38,648 bases of DNA from positions 1 through 38,648 of the forward strand of contig JAJXZL010000042.1 in NCBI GenBank assembly GCA_021780075.1. Direction: 5' to 3'. The stretch comes from Acidobacteriota bacterium. GTDB lineage: Bacteria; Acidobacteriota; Terriglobia; Terriglobales; Acidobacteriaceae. The translations under genes were made by a program, and so were the position numbers. Below the pieces are notes generated by a model, which ran no database searches, had not been told where the DNA came from, and saw only the letters and a program-made list of their open reading frames with translations. How positions within the stretch are numbered: the stretch's first letter is position 1; each line of letters starts with the position of its first letter. Of this stretch, positions 8,691 through 16,783 are shown piece by piece.

Positions 8691-9041
8691 TTGCCCGTAT
8701 TTGAACGCCACGTCTTTGTCTGCCACAACGTCCGCCCCGAGGGCGCGCCGCGCCCGTCCTGCACGGCGGACGGCAAGAGTGACCTGCACACAGAATTGCA
8801 GCAACTGACCAAGGCCGCTGGCCTGGGCGGGAAAGTGCGCATCAACAAGTCCGGCTGCCTGGACCAGTGCGAGCACGGTCCGATGATGGTGGTGTATCCC
8901 GAGGCGGTCTGGTATGGGAACGTGCGACGCGAGGATGCGGCCGAGATTGTGCGGGAGCACCTGCTGGGTGGGCGACCGGTGGAGCGGCTGCGCGTGGCCG
9001 ACGCGTGCCTGAATACGAAGACCTGCCCGCATCGGGGATAG
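8691..9041 (+). CDS. Thioredoxin-like [2Fe-2S] ferredoxin
   Basis: 116 residues. The start is TTG at 8691, chosen because GGAGG at 8678-8682 lies eight bases upstream and the protein then begins at the conserved domain (PVFERHVFVCHN). Four cysteines at residues 11, 24, 56 and 60 follow the C-x12-C and C-x3-C pattern of thioredoxin-like [2Fe-2S] ferredoxins, as in NuoE-type domains and shethna-type proteins. The segment SGCLDQCEHGPMMVVYP is characteristic. It probably carries electrons in the cytosol; the partner is unknown. Cys108 and Cys113 near the C-terminus are extra. It is divergent from the recJ operon. Confidence 0.88.
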   Translation: MPVFERHVFVCHNVRPEGAPRPSCTADGKSDLHTELQQLTKAAGLGGKVRINKSGCLDQCEHGPMMVVYPEAVWYGNVRREDAAEIVREHLLGGRPVERLRVADACLNTKTCPHRG

Positions 9042-9182
9042 GAAAACGCCGCATTCCGACAGGGCTCTGGCGCCGTGATTGAGGCGGCCCGGAATGATCT
9101 TCGTGCCCGGTGTGTCCGAATTTGCTTCGGCATCGCGCTGATTTTTTCCCATCAATTGCCGATAGAGAGTGCGGAGGGGCTG

Positions 9183-9662
9183 ATGCTTCGGGCGCGTTCT
9201 CTGGTGACTGTGTTGCTGGCAATATCGGCGCCGGCAGTGGGCTGGGCGGGGTTGCCGATACCGGGCAGCCCGCTGGCTGTTGGCCGAGCGTATGTCATCC
9301 GCTTCAACCTGAATGTGGCCTCTGCGCTGCCTGCGGGAGCGACGGTGACGTGCCGGGTGAGGGTTGTGCCGAATCTTCCGGGGCAGGGGAACGCGAGCGG
9401 ACAGCCCGCGGCGGTTCCGGTGGAGGAGGCGACGGGCGTGACAGAGGTGAATGGTTCCACGGCCTTCTGCGCTGTGGAGATTCCATTCTCATGGATGTCG
9501 TCGAACACGCCGAGCGGAGCCGTGTTGAGTTATGAGATTGAAGCGGTGTCAGTGGCCTCCTCGGTGCCGGTGGTGGTGCGGAGCAGCGCACAGCAGGGGC
9601 TCGCGGTGGCCTATCCGGGGATAGGCCAGACGGTAAACCTGAGCTACGATGTGACCATCTGA
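9183..9662 (+). CDS. Small secreted protein of unknown function
   Basis: 159 residues from ATG at 9183, with GGAGG at 9173-9177. The N-terminus is a signal peptide (RARSLVTVLLAI.. ending GWAG). The mature part has two cysteines, in VTCRVRV and TAFCAVEI, which could form one disulphide, and alternating hydrophobic residues consistent with an all-beta, immunoglobulin-like fold. No family is recognised. It lies about 140 bases after the ferredoxin gene on the same strand. Export is well supported; function is not. Confidence 0.72.
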   Translation: MLRARSLVTVLLAISAPAVGWAGLPIPGSPLAVGRAYVIRFNLNVASALPAGATVTCRVRVVPNLPGQGNASGQPAAVPVEEATGVTEVNGSTAFCAVEIPFSWMSSNTPSGAVLSYEIEAVSVASSVPVVVRSSAQQGLAVAYPGIGQTVNLSYDVTI

Positions 9663-9742
9663 AGGCGGCGGGCAGTTTTGGGGCTGCCGGGAAGGAGGGT
9701 GTACACACGGGAGCCCGATGCGGTATCCTCATGACTTAGCTC

Positions 9743-10021
9743 ATGATTTTTTCCCGCGAATACATTGGGTATCTGGCCCGCCGTACGGTCAAGCACCTCA
9801 TCGACGCCAAGATGATCACTACCAGCGACCTGAAAGGCACAGAGGCGCGGGTGACGAATGGCTTGATCGAGGAGCTCTCGCTCGAAGACCGTATCAACGA
9901 GGAAGTACGCGTGATTCTGGAGGCGTATTCGGAAGAGATGCGCAAGTCCGGCGCGCAGTACGCCGAGATGTTCAAGAAGGTGAAGACCGAGCTGGCGCGC
10001 AAATACAAGGCGGTGCTATGA
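9743..10021 (+). CDS. DUF507 family protein (first copy)
   Basis: 92 residues, basic and helical, starting MIFSREYIGYLARRTV. Length, the N-terminal LARR..KHLI pattern, the middle EELSLEDRINEEVR segment and the C-terminal KKVKTELARKYK match DUF507, small proteins of unknown role found in Acidobacteriota and Deltaproteobacteria. The stop overlaps the next start (ATGA at 10018-10021), so the two copies are translationally coupled and probably form a heteromer (inference). Confidence 0.85.
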   Translation: MIFSREYIGYLARRTVKHLIDAKMITTSDLKGTEARVTNGLIEELSLEDRINEEVRVILEAYSEEMRKSGAQYAEMFKKVKTELARKYKAVL

Positions 10022-10293
10022 GGATCAGCCGCGACAAGCTCAACAAGTTGGCCCACACGGTGGCCGACACACTGGCAGAGATCGACGATGTAGGGTTCCT
10101 GGAGGATCGCAACACGATTCGGCAGGAGGCGCGCAAGGCGCTGGAGACCCTGCTGACCCAGGAAGCCGGGATAGACACGGCCGCGCGGCTGAAGATTGCC
10201 TCGCAGCGGAAGATTATCCTTGAAGGCTCGCAGGAGTGGGAGATTCTGTACCGCAAGTACTACAACGACGAAGTGCGCAAACTGGGGATTTGA
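10018..10293 (+). CDS. DUF507 family protein (second copy)
   Basis: 91 residues from the ATG at 10018 that overlaps the upstream stop by four bases. It starts MRISRDKLNKLAHTVADTL and ends YRKYYNDEVRKLGI, the same overall layout as its neighbour: an N-terminal hydrophobic helix, an acidic RQEARKALE region and a basic C-terminus. It probably arose by an old tandem duplication, since the two proteins have diverged strongly. The function of the family is unknown. Confidence 0.85.
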   Translation: MRISRDKLNKLAHTVADTLAEIDDVGFLEDRNTIRQEARKALETLLTQEAGIDTAARLKIASQRKIILEGSQEWEILYRKYYNDEVRKLGI

Positions 10294-10385
10294 GCGATTG
10301 AGTCGAAGAGGCTTCGGCCTTTGGCGCGCGCGCTATTTTTTGTTACAGTAGACAAGTGGCCGGTGTCGGCTGCCCCTCCAGTTGT

Positions 10386-10460
10386 GGCGCTATCGTCTAG
10401 GGGTTAGGACGTGAGATTCTCAATCTTAAAACACGGGTTCGATTCCCGTTAGCGCTACCA
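10386..10460 (+). tRNA. tRNA-Glu (anticodon CTC)
   Basis: A 75-base cloverleaf with encoded CCA. The acceptor stem GGCGCTA pairs with TAGCGCT (first pair G-U). The D-arm is GTCT..GGAC. The anticodon stem TGAGA/TCTTA closes the loop TTCTCAA, giving anticodon CTC, which reads GAG. The T-arm ACGGG/CCCGT closes TTCGATT. The layout matches bacterial tRNA-Glu position by position. Confidence 0.95.
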
Positions 10461-10701
10461 ACATCCAATCTCAGCAAGTCTCGCACTGTCTCCACAAGTC
10501 AACTTAAGCAGAACAGAATTCAGGGTCTATCTCTGCTTTTGGGATGTTGTCTGTTTTGCCATACGCCTGAAACCGTTGCCTCCGCTGCTGGTGATGGTTC
10601 AAAGCTGTGGTGTCGGTACAAGGTAGGTGTAGCATTGCCCACATTAGCAACAAACGTACTCGGCGTTGCCAAGAGGATATTGGCAGAAAGGTTGAAGGAA
10701 G

Positions 10702-11124
10702 ATGCCGGACGGGTATCCGACGAAGGAAGAGATAGCGGAGTTTCTGGAAGCGAAGCGGAAGGGCGGGGTGGAGGCAATAGCGAACCTCTTGCGCGCAAAG
10801 CAGGCGAAGAGGGAGGCGGCAAAGGCGAATCAGGAGCAGCAGACGGAGAAGCCCCAGAGCTACTCTCCAGTGCTGTCGAGGTCCGGAGCGAAGAGGAGGG
10901 GAGACCCGAATTGGGGAAATCCGCCGCAGCCCGAGAATCAGCAACCAACGGAAACCCAGCCAGCACTGGAACAGGAAGCCGAGAAGGACATTTCCGAATA
11001 CGACATCGTGCCAGGGGACTTGGAAATGATGGAGGGGCGTGTAATGTGGGCTTCACCAGAAAAATCCAAAGCGAACTCAATAGTGGAAGCATGGGGATTT
11101 GAAGACGAGAAAGAAGAGCCTTGA
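10702..11124 (+). CDS. Hypothetical hydrophilic protein
   Basis: 140 residues, very rich in Lys, Glu, Gln and Pro, with no hydrophobic core. Residues 5-45 look like a charged helix (KEEIAEFLEAKRKGG then KQAKREAAKANQ). The middle is Pro/Gln-rich and probably disordered. A short C-terminal segment, IVEAWGFEDEKEEP, could be a docking motif. No signal peptide and no known domain. The Shine-Dalgarno is weak (GAAGG close to ATG). Overlapping frames on both strands are as long, so the call rests on natural-looking composition. It lies 240 bases after tRNA-Glu. Confidence 0.5.
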   Translation: MPDGYPTKEEIAEFLEAKRKGGVEAIANLLRAKQAKREAAKANQEQQTEKPQSYSPVLSRSGAKRRGDPNWGNPPQPENQQPTETQPALEQEAEKDISEYDIVPGDLEMMEGRVMWASPEKSKANSIVEAWGFEDEKEEP

Positions 11125-11209
11125 GCGATTGCCTCATGGGGGCAATTGGCCGAGACACTGGTAACTTAGGGCTGCGTCTCTCTGCGCGTTCAACGTACCT
11201 TTGTCAAGA

Positions 11210-11773
11210 TCAATGCGGGTACTCGCCGAGCCTCTTCCCTCTATAAAGCTCTGGCATGCACATATCGAGCCTGCTGACCTTGTTATCTTTGATCTCTGCA
11301 AAGACCAGCGAATGAACTTTGTTCTTGTCGCCCTGTGCAATGAGAACAATCGGATCACCTTGGCCCTGAGAAAGGACGAACGGTGACGATTCGATCTCCC
11401 CGAGTTCAGCCCAAACTTCGGAACCAGTAGCCTTGATCGTCTGGAATTTGCCCGTCATGTAATCGAGATACTCCTGCTTCGATTCAATCTCGGAAAATAC
11501 CCACTGAGAGGCGTAGTGAAAGTCAGCAGCCAGTAGCGGCTCAAGTTTACTGACATCGAGGGTGTTTACCATTGCAGCGTAAGCCCGCAACGCCTCTTTT
11601 GCTGTCAGCCGGGCGGACTTGTCAGTATTTCTGATTTCCGTCTGCGGCGTTTCCGGTGTTTGTGCCACCGGCTCCGAATACTCGCCCAGTTGCTGATCCC
11701 CACGATGGAGGGCAAGGATGTGAAAGTCTTCACGGCGCTCCTCGCTCATCTCTCCGCGCTTCTCTTGGTTCAT
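11210..11773 (-). CDS. NTF2-like (SnoaL-fold) domain protein
   Basis: 187 residues. The first 50 are charged and probably disordered. Residues 55-175 look like an NTF2/SnoaL cone fold: helix AKEALRAYAAMVNTLDVSKLEPLLAADFHYASQWVF, then EYLDYMTGKFQTIK, then strands ending VHSLVFAEIKDNKVSRLDMCMPE. This is typical of small proteins with a SnoaL-like or DUF4440-like domain. No catalytic residues can be assigned. Translation could start at 11773 or at the ATG at 11749, which has GGAG upstream. Confidence 0.7.
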   Translation of the reverse strand: MNQEKRGEMSEERREDFHILALHRGDQQLGEYSEPVAQTPETPQTEIRNTDKSARLTAKEALRAYAAMVNTLDVSKLEPLLAADFHYASQWVFSEIESKQEYLDYMTGKFQTIKATGSEVWAELGEIESSPFVLSQGQGDPIVLIAQGDKNKVHSLVFAEIKDNKVSRLDMCMPELYRGKRLGEYPH

Positions 11774-12177
11774 CCGTCCCCACCGTCCACTTCAGTTCTG
11801 CTGAGATAGAAGAGTTGACAAACACAGCGATTAGTTGTTTTTCAGCGTCTCTATTGGATCTTCTAACGTTCTACCACACACACTGGCCACGACGCCGGTC
11901 ACCGACTATTCTCCCGCTTTCGCCTACCGAGACGAAATTGTCTGAAGTGCTTTTATACCGTTTGATCTGGGGCGAGGCTCCCCCGGCATCTGGCTGGTGC
12001 TGGTTCAAGGGGTGGTTTTGCTGTGTGAAGCCATCTCGAAGACGACTGGCTATTGTCCAAGCCACCCACAGCGGAATACAGGATAAAAATCGCCTGGCGA
12101 TGGGCTTTGTGTTTGGCTGGAACTCCTGCCGGGATCCTGGCCGCATCAAGCGCGATGCGTGGTGCACAAATCAGAAG
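11774..12177. other. 404-base stretch without a supported gene
   Basis: A minus-strand frame of 98 codons (11871-12167) is open but reads Arg/Gln/Pro-rich and has no ribosome site or family resemblance. The region probably holds the promoter of the NTF2-like gene and the 3' flank of the polyferredoxin gene. No hairpin or repeat stood out. Confidence 0.5.
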
Positions 12178-13296
12178 CTATTCCATGCCGGGGTGCGTTA
12201 GTTGGTCGGCGCGCGGCACCAAGTGCATGTAGACGGACTGAGGCATGATTGTCTGCCAGTGGTTTGTGGCGCGGGCGTAGAGGACGAGGCCAAAGAAGAT
12301 GTAAGCCAGGATGGCAGTGAGCGCCAGCGGCCCGACGGTACGGCGGTACCAGCGCTGCGCGGGCACGGCGGCGCGGCGTGGAGGCAGGGAGAACTGCAGG
12401 GCATCCTGCGCAGGGCAGGCCGCGACGCAGATCATGCAGGCGCTGCACTCTGCTGAACGGACCTGTACGAGCTTGTCGACTGGCAGGTTGGCGGGGCAGG
12501 CTCGCGCGCACTTGCCGCAATCGATGCAGGCGTCGGCGTCGCGGCGAATCTTGACCGGGCTGAACAGAGACGTGATTCCCATGAGCGCGCCGTAAGGGCA
12601 CAGATAGCGGCACCAGAAGTTCTGGATCAGCATGGAGAGCAACACCAGCAGACCGATGGTGACAAGCGCCGTCTGGCCCATGTGGCGGAAGAAATTGAGC
12701 ATTTTGACGTCGGCGACCAGGCCATAGGGTGTTTCCATGAAGCCATCGAGCGCTTCGGCGGACATCGCTCCGATGGCAAAAAGGAAGAAGCCGAGGAGCA
12801 GATATTTCAGTCCGCGGAGCGGCAGGTCAGCCCAGCGCGGCAAGTGCAGGTTGCGGCCGAAGATTTTTCTGCCGAGCTTCCACAAGTACTCGGAGATGGT
12901 TCCCACGGGGCACAGCCATGCGCAGAAGGCTTTCTTGAAGAGGAGGCTCATGAGCATGAAGGCTGCGAAGAGGAACATCGCCGCGGGATGGATTTGCGGC
13001 ACCTGCCCGGTGGACAGGAAATACTTTGAGTTCATGAGGCCGGCGATGGGCAACCAGCCCTCAACTCCAGCAGGGCGAGGCACATAGAGGGCATTTCCGC
13101 TGTGCTCGTAGTAGCGGACCCAGAGGAAGAACTGTACGCCCAGCCAGCCGTTCAGCGCCACGAACAGCCATTGCACAATGCGCCTGATGCGCTGCGAACG
13201 GTCCTGCGCGGAGCGGCGGATCAGAGTCTTTTTCCCAGTGTCGAGTGGGACTCCTTCGTTTACAAGTGTGCCCATATCAGCATCGTCCTTCTGCAT
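12178..13296 (-). CDS. Membrane polyferredoxin, NapH/MauN/RdxA-like 4Fe-4S protein
   Basis: About 372 residues from ATG at 13296; ATG 13275 (MGTLVNEG) has a better-placed AAGGA. Five or six membrane segments alternate with two copies of a CxxxCP motif, FCAWLCPVG and CRYLCPYGA, typical of NapH/MauN/NosR/CcoG electron-transfer proteins. Two classic 4Fe-4S clusters follow: CIDCGKCARACP and CSACMICVAACP. One more membrane span and a short tail end the protein. It probably passes electrons across or along the inner membrane. No nap, nos or cco gene is adjacent, so the pathway is open. It is divergent from the VWFA gene across about 140 bases. Confidence 0.87.
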   Translation of the reverse strand: MQKDDADMGTLVNEGVPLDTGKKTLIRRSAQDRSQRIRRIVQWLFVALNGWLGVQFFLWVRYYEHSGNALYVPRPAGVEGWLPIAGLMNSKYFLSTGQVPQIHPAAMFLFAAFMLMSLLFKKAFCAWLCPVGTISEYLWKLGRKIFGRNLHLPRWADLPLRGLKYLLLGFFLFAIGAMSAEALDGFMETPYGLVADVKMLNFFRHMGQTALVTIGLLVLLSMLIQNFWCRYLCPYGALMGITSLFSPVKIRRDADACIDCGKCARACPANLPVDKLVQVRSAECSACMICVAACPAQDALQFSLPPRRAAVPAQRWYRRTVGPLALTAILAYIFFGLVLYARATNHWQTIMPQSVYMHLVPRADQLTHPGME

Positions 13297-13439
13297 GGGA
13301 GAGTAGTGGAGCGGCAGACTGCGCACTATGACTTTAATCACAGGCGCATTCTTAAAGTATGCAATGTCCCGCGTGACGGGATGCGGCCAACCGTATGCGC
13401 GGCAACCTCGTCTAATGAGCTGAAGGTGTACCTTTACCC

Positions 13440-14696
13440 ATGATGATGCATTTTCGGATGCCCGCGAGTATTTGTCTGTCGGTGCTGAGCCTGGCCACTG
13501 TGCCGGTGACCGGCGTGGCCCAGAAACCTGCCCCAGCACCGCCCGCCGCAACCGCGCCCACGCCTGCGCACCAGGTGACGCTGCCGGTGACGGCGCGCGA
13601 CAAGCACGGCGCGCTGGTGACCGATCTCGATAGAAACGACCTGACGCTGACCGACGATGGCCATCCGCAGGTCATCCAAAGCCTTACGCGCGAGAGCACG
13701 TTGCCATTCCAATTGGGCCTGATTGTGGACACGAGCCACAGCATGTCGGCGGTGATGGAGGACGAGCGCAAGGCGGCGGACAAGTTTGTGGATGAGATGC
13801 TGCCTGCGGAAGCCAAGACTGCAACGCCCGCGGCAAAAGCGGCAACCACGGGCGGGAATGCGCCCGCGGGCAGTGCGGCGACGGCCGGCGGCGACGAGAT
13901 GTTTCTGATCCACTTTGACCGCGAGGTGGAGTTGCTGCGTGACTTTACCGCATCGCGCGAGAAGATGCACAGGGATCTGGAAGAGATGGGGCCGACCTCG
14001 CAGACCCAGGACAGTCAGCAGGGGCCGGAGACCACTGGAGACAACCGGCAACGCCCGCACGCGGGAGAGACGACGCAGCTTTACGATGCGATTTTTCTGG
14101 CCTCGGACGAGTTGATGAAGCCCAAGAGTGGGCGGAAGGCGCTGGTGGTTTTCTCAGATGGCGTGGACCTGGGCAGCAAGGAAACGATGAACGAGGCAAT
14201 GGACGCAGCGGAACGGGCCCATGTGGCGATTTACACCATATACCTGAAGGGCGACCAGACGCGCGAGAATCCCTTTTCCAACAATAATGGACGTCGCCCC
14301 GGGATGGGCGGTGGCTATCCTGGTGGCGGGTACCCCCCTGGCGGTGGCTATCCGGGCGGTGGTTATCCTGGCGGCGGGTACCCTGGTGGTGGGTATCCTC
14401 CGGGCGGAGCGCCTCCGAGCAGCGGTCGCCAATCGCACGTTGACGGCAGGAAGACGCTGGAGCAGATTGCGACGCGGAGCGGTGGACTTTACTTTGAGGC
14501 CAAACGGAAGGAAAACCTGGACGAGATCTATCACCAGATTGCCCAGGACCTGCGCGGCCAGTATCTGCTGACGTATACGCCGGAGAAGCTTGAAGCCGAC
14601 GGCTCTTTCCACAAGGTTGCGCTCAAGACGGACAAGAAAGACCAGACCATCGTGATGCCGGAAGGATACTTTGCGCCGGGCGGGGATTCGAAATAA
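13440..14696 (+). CDS. VWFA-related acidobacterial domain protein
   Basis: 418 residues with a signal peptide (about 1-27, ending GVAQ) and an Ala/Pro-rich spacer. A VWFA-type domain has a MIDAS motif DTSHS at residues 97-101 and FSDGVDLG further on, which places it in the VWFA-related acidobacterial family (TIGR03436 type), a lineage-enriched secreted group. An insert of GGYPGGG-like repeats lies at about residues 280-320, and the domain then resumes (LEQIATRSGGLYFEA, DLRGQYLLTYTP). The repeats probably form a flexible loop. Function is unknown; metal-dependent adhesion is the usual role of VWFA domains. Confidence 0.92.
   Translation: MMMHFRMPASICLSVLSLATVPVTGVAQKPAPAPPAATAPTPAHQVTLPVTARDKHGALVTDLDRNDLTLTDDGHPQVIQSLTRESTLPFQLGLIVDTSHSMSAVMEDERKAADKFVDEMLPAEAKTATPAAKAATTGGNAPAGSAATAGGDEMFLIHFDREVELLRDFTASREKMHRDLEEMGPTSQTQDSQQGPETTGDNRQRPHAGETTQLYDAIFLASDELMKPKSGRKALVVFSDGVDLGSKETMNEAMDAAERAHVAIYTIYLKGDQTRENPFSNNNGRRPGMGGGYPGGGYPPGGGYPGGGYPGGGYPGGGYPPGGAPPSSGRQSHVDGRKTLEQIATRSGGLYFEAKRKENLDEIYHQIAQDLRGQYLLTYTPEKLEADGSFHKVALKTDKKDQTIVMPEGYFAPGGDSK
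14300..14412 (+). repeat. Coding minisatellite, GGYPGGG units
   Basis: About six consecutive imperfect 15-21-base units coding for G-G-Y-P-(P)-G-G inside the VWFA gene. Third-position changes (ggc/ggt, tat/tac) show that the units have diverged at the DNA level while the peptide is kept. Copy number could vary between strains. Confidence 0.8.
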
Positions 14697-15148
14697 GAGA
14701 TCAGATACGGTCTGATCGATGTGGTAAGTCGATGCGGCGCTCGTTGCGCAGGCCTTATGTGATTGGGGCGCCGGTTATTGCCGGGCACTGCAGTACTTTG
14801 GTTTGCGGGAAATAAAGGATTTAGCTAAAGCTTGGCACGGGATGAGAAGGGGTGAATCGAAGGAGTGGTGGCCAGGGACGCTACCACATCCGCGTTTCAA
14901 GCGCGTAAATACTAGGACAAATCGAGTGAACGGCTAATAACATACCCCGAAATCTACCCCAATTTCATCGAGACTAGAAATCCGCGATTGAACCGGATGG
15001 CTCTGCGCTTTGGTAACTGATCAAAGAGCGCCTCATCTTGTGGAGGTGCTCTCCGCCGGTGCGCGCGGGCCTGCGCGTCCAGGGATATGGCCCACTTCGA
15101 CTGAAGACAATACGGTAACGACGCGTTTTGGCGCCTGCTGCGCCACAC
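14697..15148. other. Gene-free stretch at the edge of the mobile region
   Basis: No frame looks like a protein. A small inverted repeat, ATCAGA/TCTGAT, lies at 14702-14718. At 14866-14880 the 15 bases read like the 3' end of a tRNA on the minus strand (CCCTGGCCACCA), but the rest of the tRNA is missing. IS5-like sequence begins near 15149. Confidence 0.5.
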
Positions 15149-15277
15149 CGGTTGGACATCCGCATCAGCACGGGCACCATCGTAGACGCACGATTATTCA
15201 TGCGCCCAGTTCGACCAAGAACTCGAGCGGGAAGCGCGACCCGGAGATGCGTCAGACGAAGAAGGGCAACCAGTGGT
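15149..15277 (+). pseudogene. IS5-group transposase fragment (central part)
   Basis: Reading [10 protein letters not shown], then a one-base deletion after GACGCA, then [14 protein letters not shown] followed by [15 protein letters not shown]. This is the conserved central DDE region of IS5-group transposases, including the first catalytic Asp in TIVDA. The next expected residues (YFGMKAH) are missing because a group II intron begins right after the QW codons. Nothing N-terminal could be recognised upstream. Confidence 0.82.
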
Positions 15278-15778
15278 GTGTGTCACGAACACGAGCGCAA
15301 GCTTGTGGTGCTGTACCGAAGATGGAAGCCGGTCTTCCGGAGCCGGCTTCAAACCGCCTCATGCCGCTGCGTCGAAAAGGCGTGGTAGTGAGCGATTGAG
15401 GAAAAGTCACCGTAAGGTGGCAGGTATGGATGGGGGAGATGAGCGAAAGCGAACCACCGAGGACGCATCGTTATTGCCTCAAGGCGCTGCCAAAACCGGG
15501 GATGACCATTGGCCCTGGGATGAGTCGGGACGATACCTGTTTACGGTCCCGGCGGTAGCCGGTGTAAAGGCGGCATGAACTCCATTCAGGCTTTGGTATG
15601 GAACGTGAGAACCTCGTTGCGGATGCAAAGGAAAATGACAAATGGCAGACACCATGAGGAAGAATACCGATGCCGGAACGAGGGACGGAGCTGTTCGTAG
15701 TAGCAAGGAAGCCTTGTAATGAGGGTGGAGCCAAGGAACAGCGTTATCCAGTTGATGAGGGCCACAGCTAGGGAGCTT
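15278..15778 (+). mobile_element. Group II intron, 5' half only
   Basis: Starts GTGTG directly after the IS5 QW codons, the expected intron 5' end. It continues with long GC-rich complementary segments typical of domain I and conserved stretches such as GATGAGCGAAAGCGAACC (about 15438) and GATACCTGTTTACGG (about 15531). It then enters the start of an intron-encoded protein at 15654. The sequence stops at 15778, where an IS481-family element begins. The reverse transcriptase body and domains V-VI of this intron are not in the window. Confidence 0.8.
15654..15778 (+). pseudogene. Group II intron-encoded protein, N-terminal fragment
   Basis: Begins MRKNTDAGTRDGAVRSSKEAL. A one-base deletion then gives two stops; in the next frame VMRVEPRNSVIQLMRATARE continues the protein. 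This leader precedes the reverse transcriptase domain in a known class of bacterial intron-encoded proteins. It is truncated by the IS481 element after about 40 codons, so no RT motif remains. Confidence 0.7.
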
Positions 15779-16783
15779 TCAAGAGGTTGTCCATTCGATT
15801 TGAACCGGAGAAGCTGGTTGTGACGAGCAACGTGCAACTCTGGAGGTCGAATGGACTATCACAAGAATGCCCCATGGGCGGCTGTGAGTCGAGAGCGTCT
15901 GGCGCGGATGGTGATTGAGGACGGCGTGAGGCTTGGGTCGGCAGCGGCCCGGTTCTGCGTCAGCGCAAAAACAGCGGCCAAGTGGGTGGGCCGGTATCGG
16001 CAGTTGGGGTCTGCCGGCCTGGCCGATCGCAGCTCGCGACCGCATTGCAGTCCGCGTCAGACCAGTTCTTTATTCGTGGAAAAGGTAGTTGCACTTCGTC
16101 GCGGGCACATGCCCGGCTACGAGATCGCGCGGCGCACCGGGCTGAGTCCGGCTTCGGTCAGCCGCATCCTGCGCCGTGCCCGGCTGAGCCGCTGGCGCGA
16201 CCTGAACCCGCCTCCGCCTGTCTTGCGCTATGAGCATCCACGGCCAGGCGACCTGCTGCATCTGGACATCAAGGGAATGACGCAGTTCGGGGAGGTCTCG
16301 CTGCGTGGCGACGGCAGGCTGCGCGGCAAACAGAAACATCCCGGTTTCCTGGCTCTGCATGTCGCCATCGATGACCACTCGCGCATGGCCTTCACCCAGA
16401 TGCTGCCCGACCAGAAAGCCGATACCACCATCGGCTTTTTGAACTCGGCCATCGAGTTCTTCGCACGCCATGGCATCGGCGTGCGCGCCCTGCTCACCGA
16501 CAACGGCTCCAGCTACCGCTCACGCCAGTTCCGTCAGGCTTGCCAGCAGATGGCCATCAAGCACAGCCGCACCAGACCTTACACACCCAGAACCAACGGA
16601 AAAGCAGAGCGCTTCATCCAGACCGCATTGCGCGAATGGGCCTACGCAAAACACTGGACCAACTCACTGGAAAGAGATGCTCATTTGCAGCCATGGAACG
16701 ACTACTACAACCGTGAGCGACCCCATGGTAGCCTCAACTACAAGCCGCCCATCAGCCGCTCCGAAATCGGAACAACCTCTTGA
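15779..16783 (+). mobile_element. IS481-family insertion sequence
   Basis: About 1005 bases bounded by a perfect 12-bp inverted repeat, TCAAGAGGTTGT, at 15779-15790 and 16772-16783, with weaker similarity inward. The transposase stop codon lies inside the right repeat. No target duplication is visible: the left side is intron, the right side an IS3 fragment. It either inserted with a later deletion or marks a recombination point. Confidence 0.85.
15851..16783 (+). CDS. IS481-family transposase, apparently intact
   Basis: 310 residues. An N-terminal helix-turn-helix region (SAAARFCVSAKTAAKWVGRY, residues about 30-49) is followed by a second HTH near 95-110. The rve/DDE domain has catalytic residues in LHLDIKG (Asp), LLTDNGSSY (Asp) and NGKAERFIQT (Glu), then the usual tail WNDYYNRERPHGSLNYKPP. 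A GGAGG-like site (CTGGAGG) lies before ATG 15851. It is the only transposase of the region with both ends and all motifs intact, so it may still be active. Confidence 0.93.
   Translation: MDYHKNAPWAAVSRERLARMVIEDGVRLGSAAARFCVSAKTAAKWVGRYRQLGSAGLADRSSRPHCSPRQTSSLFVEKVVALRRGHMPGYEIARRTGLSPASVSRILRRARLSRWRDLNPPPPVLRYEHPRPGDLLHLDIKGMTQFGEVSLRGDGRLRGKQKHPGFLALHVAIDDHSRMAFTQMLPDQKADTTIGFLNSAIEFFARHGIGVRALLTDNGSSYRSRQFRQACQQMAIKHSRTRPYTPRTNGKAERFIQTALREWAYAKHWTNSLERDAHLQPWNDYYNRERPHGSLNYKPPISRSEIGTTS

Noticed and set aside
10300..10345. AGGC-TTCG-GCCT hairpin followed by a T-rich run after the DUF507 pair
   Set aside because: It could be a terminator, but the stem is only four pairs and the T-run is offset by a GC repeat. 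Noted, not called.
10520..11158. Overlapping 212-codon minus and 187-codon plus frames around 10702-11124
   Set aside because: Ser/Pro/Leu-rich or Gly/Ala/Glu-rich composition without natural features; the 140-residue frame was preferred, with moderate confidence.
11871..12167. 98-codon minus-strand frame
   Set aside because: No ribosome site and no protein-like pattern; left as gene-free sequence.
14154..14612. 152-codon minus-strand frame with TARI repeats
   Set aside because: Antisense of the GGYPGGG minisatellite in the VWFA gene.
14702..14718. ATCAGA/TCTGAT hairpin after the VWFA gene as a terminator
   Set aside because: Only six base pairs with no T-run; too weak to call.
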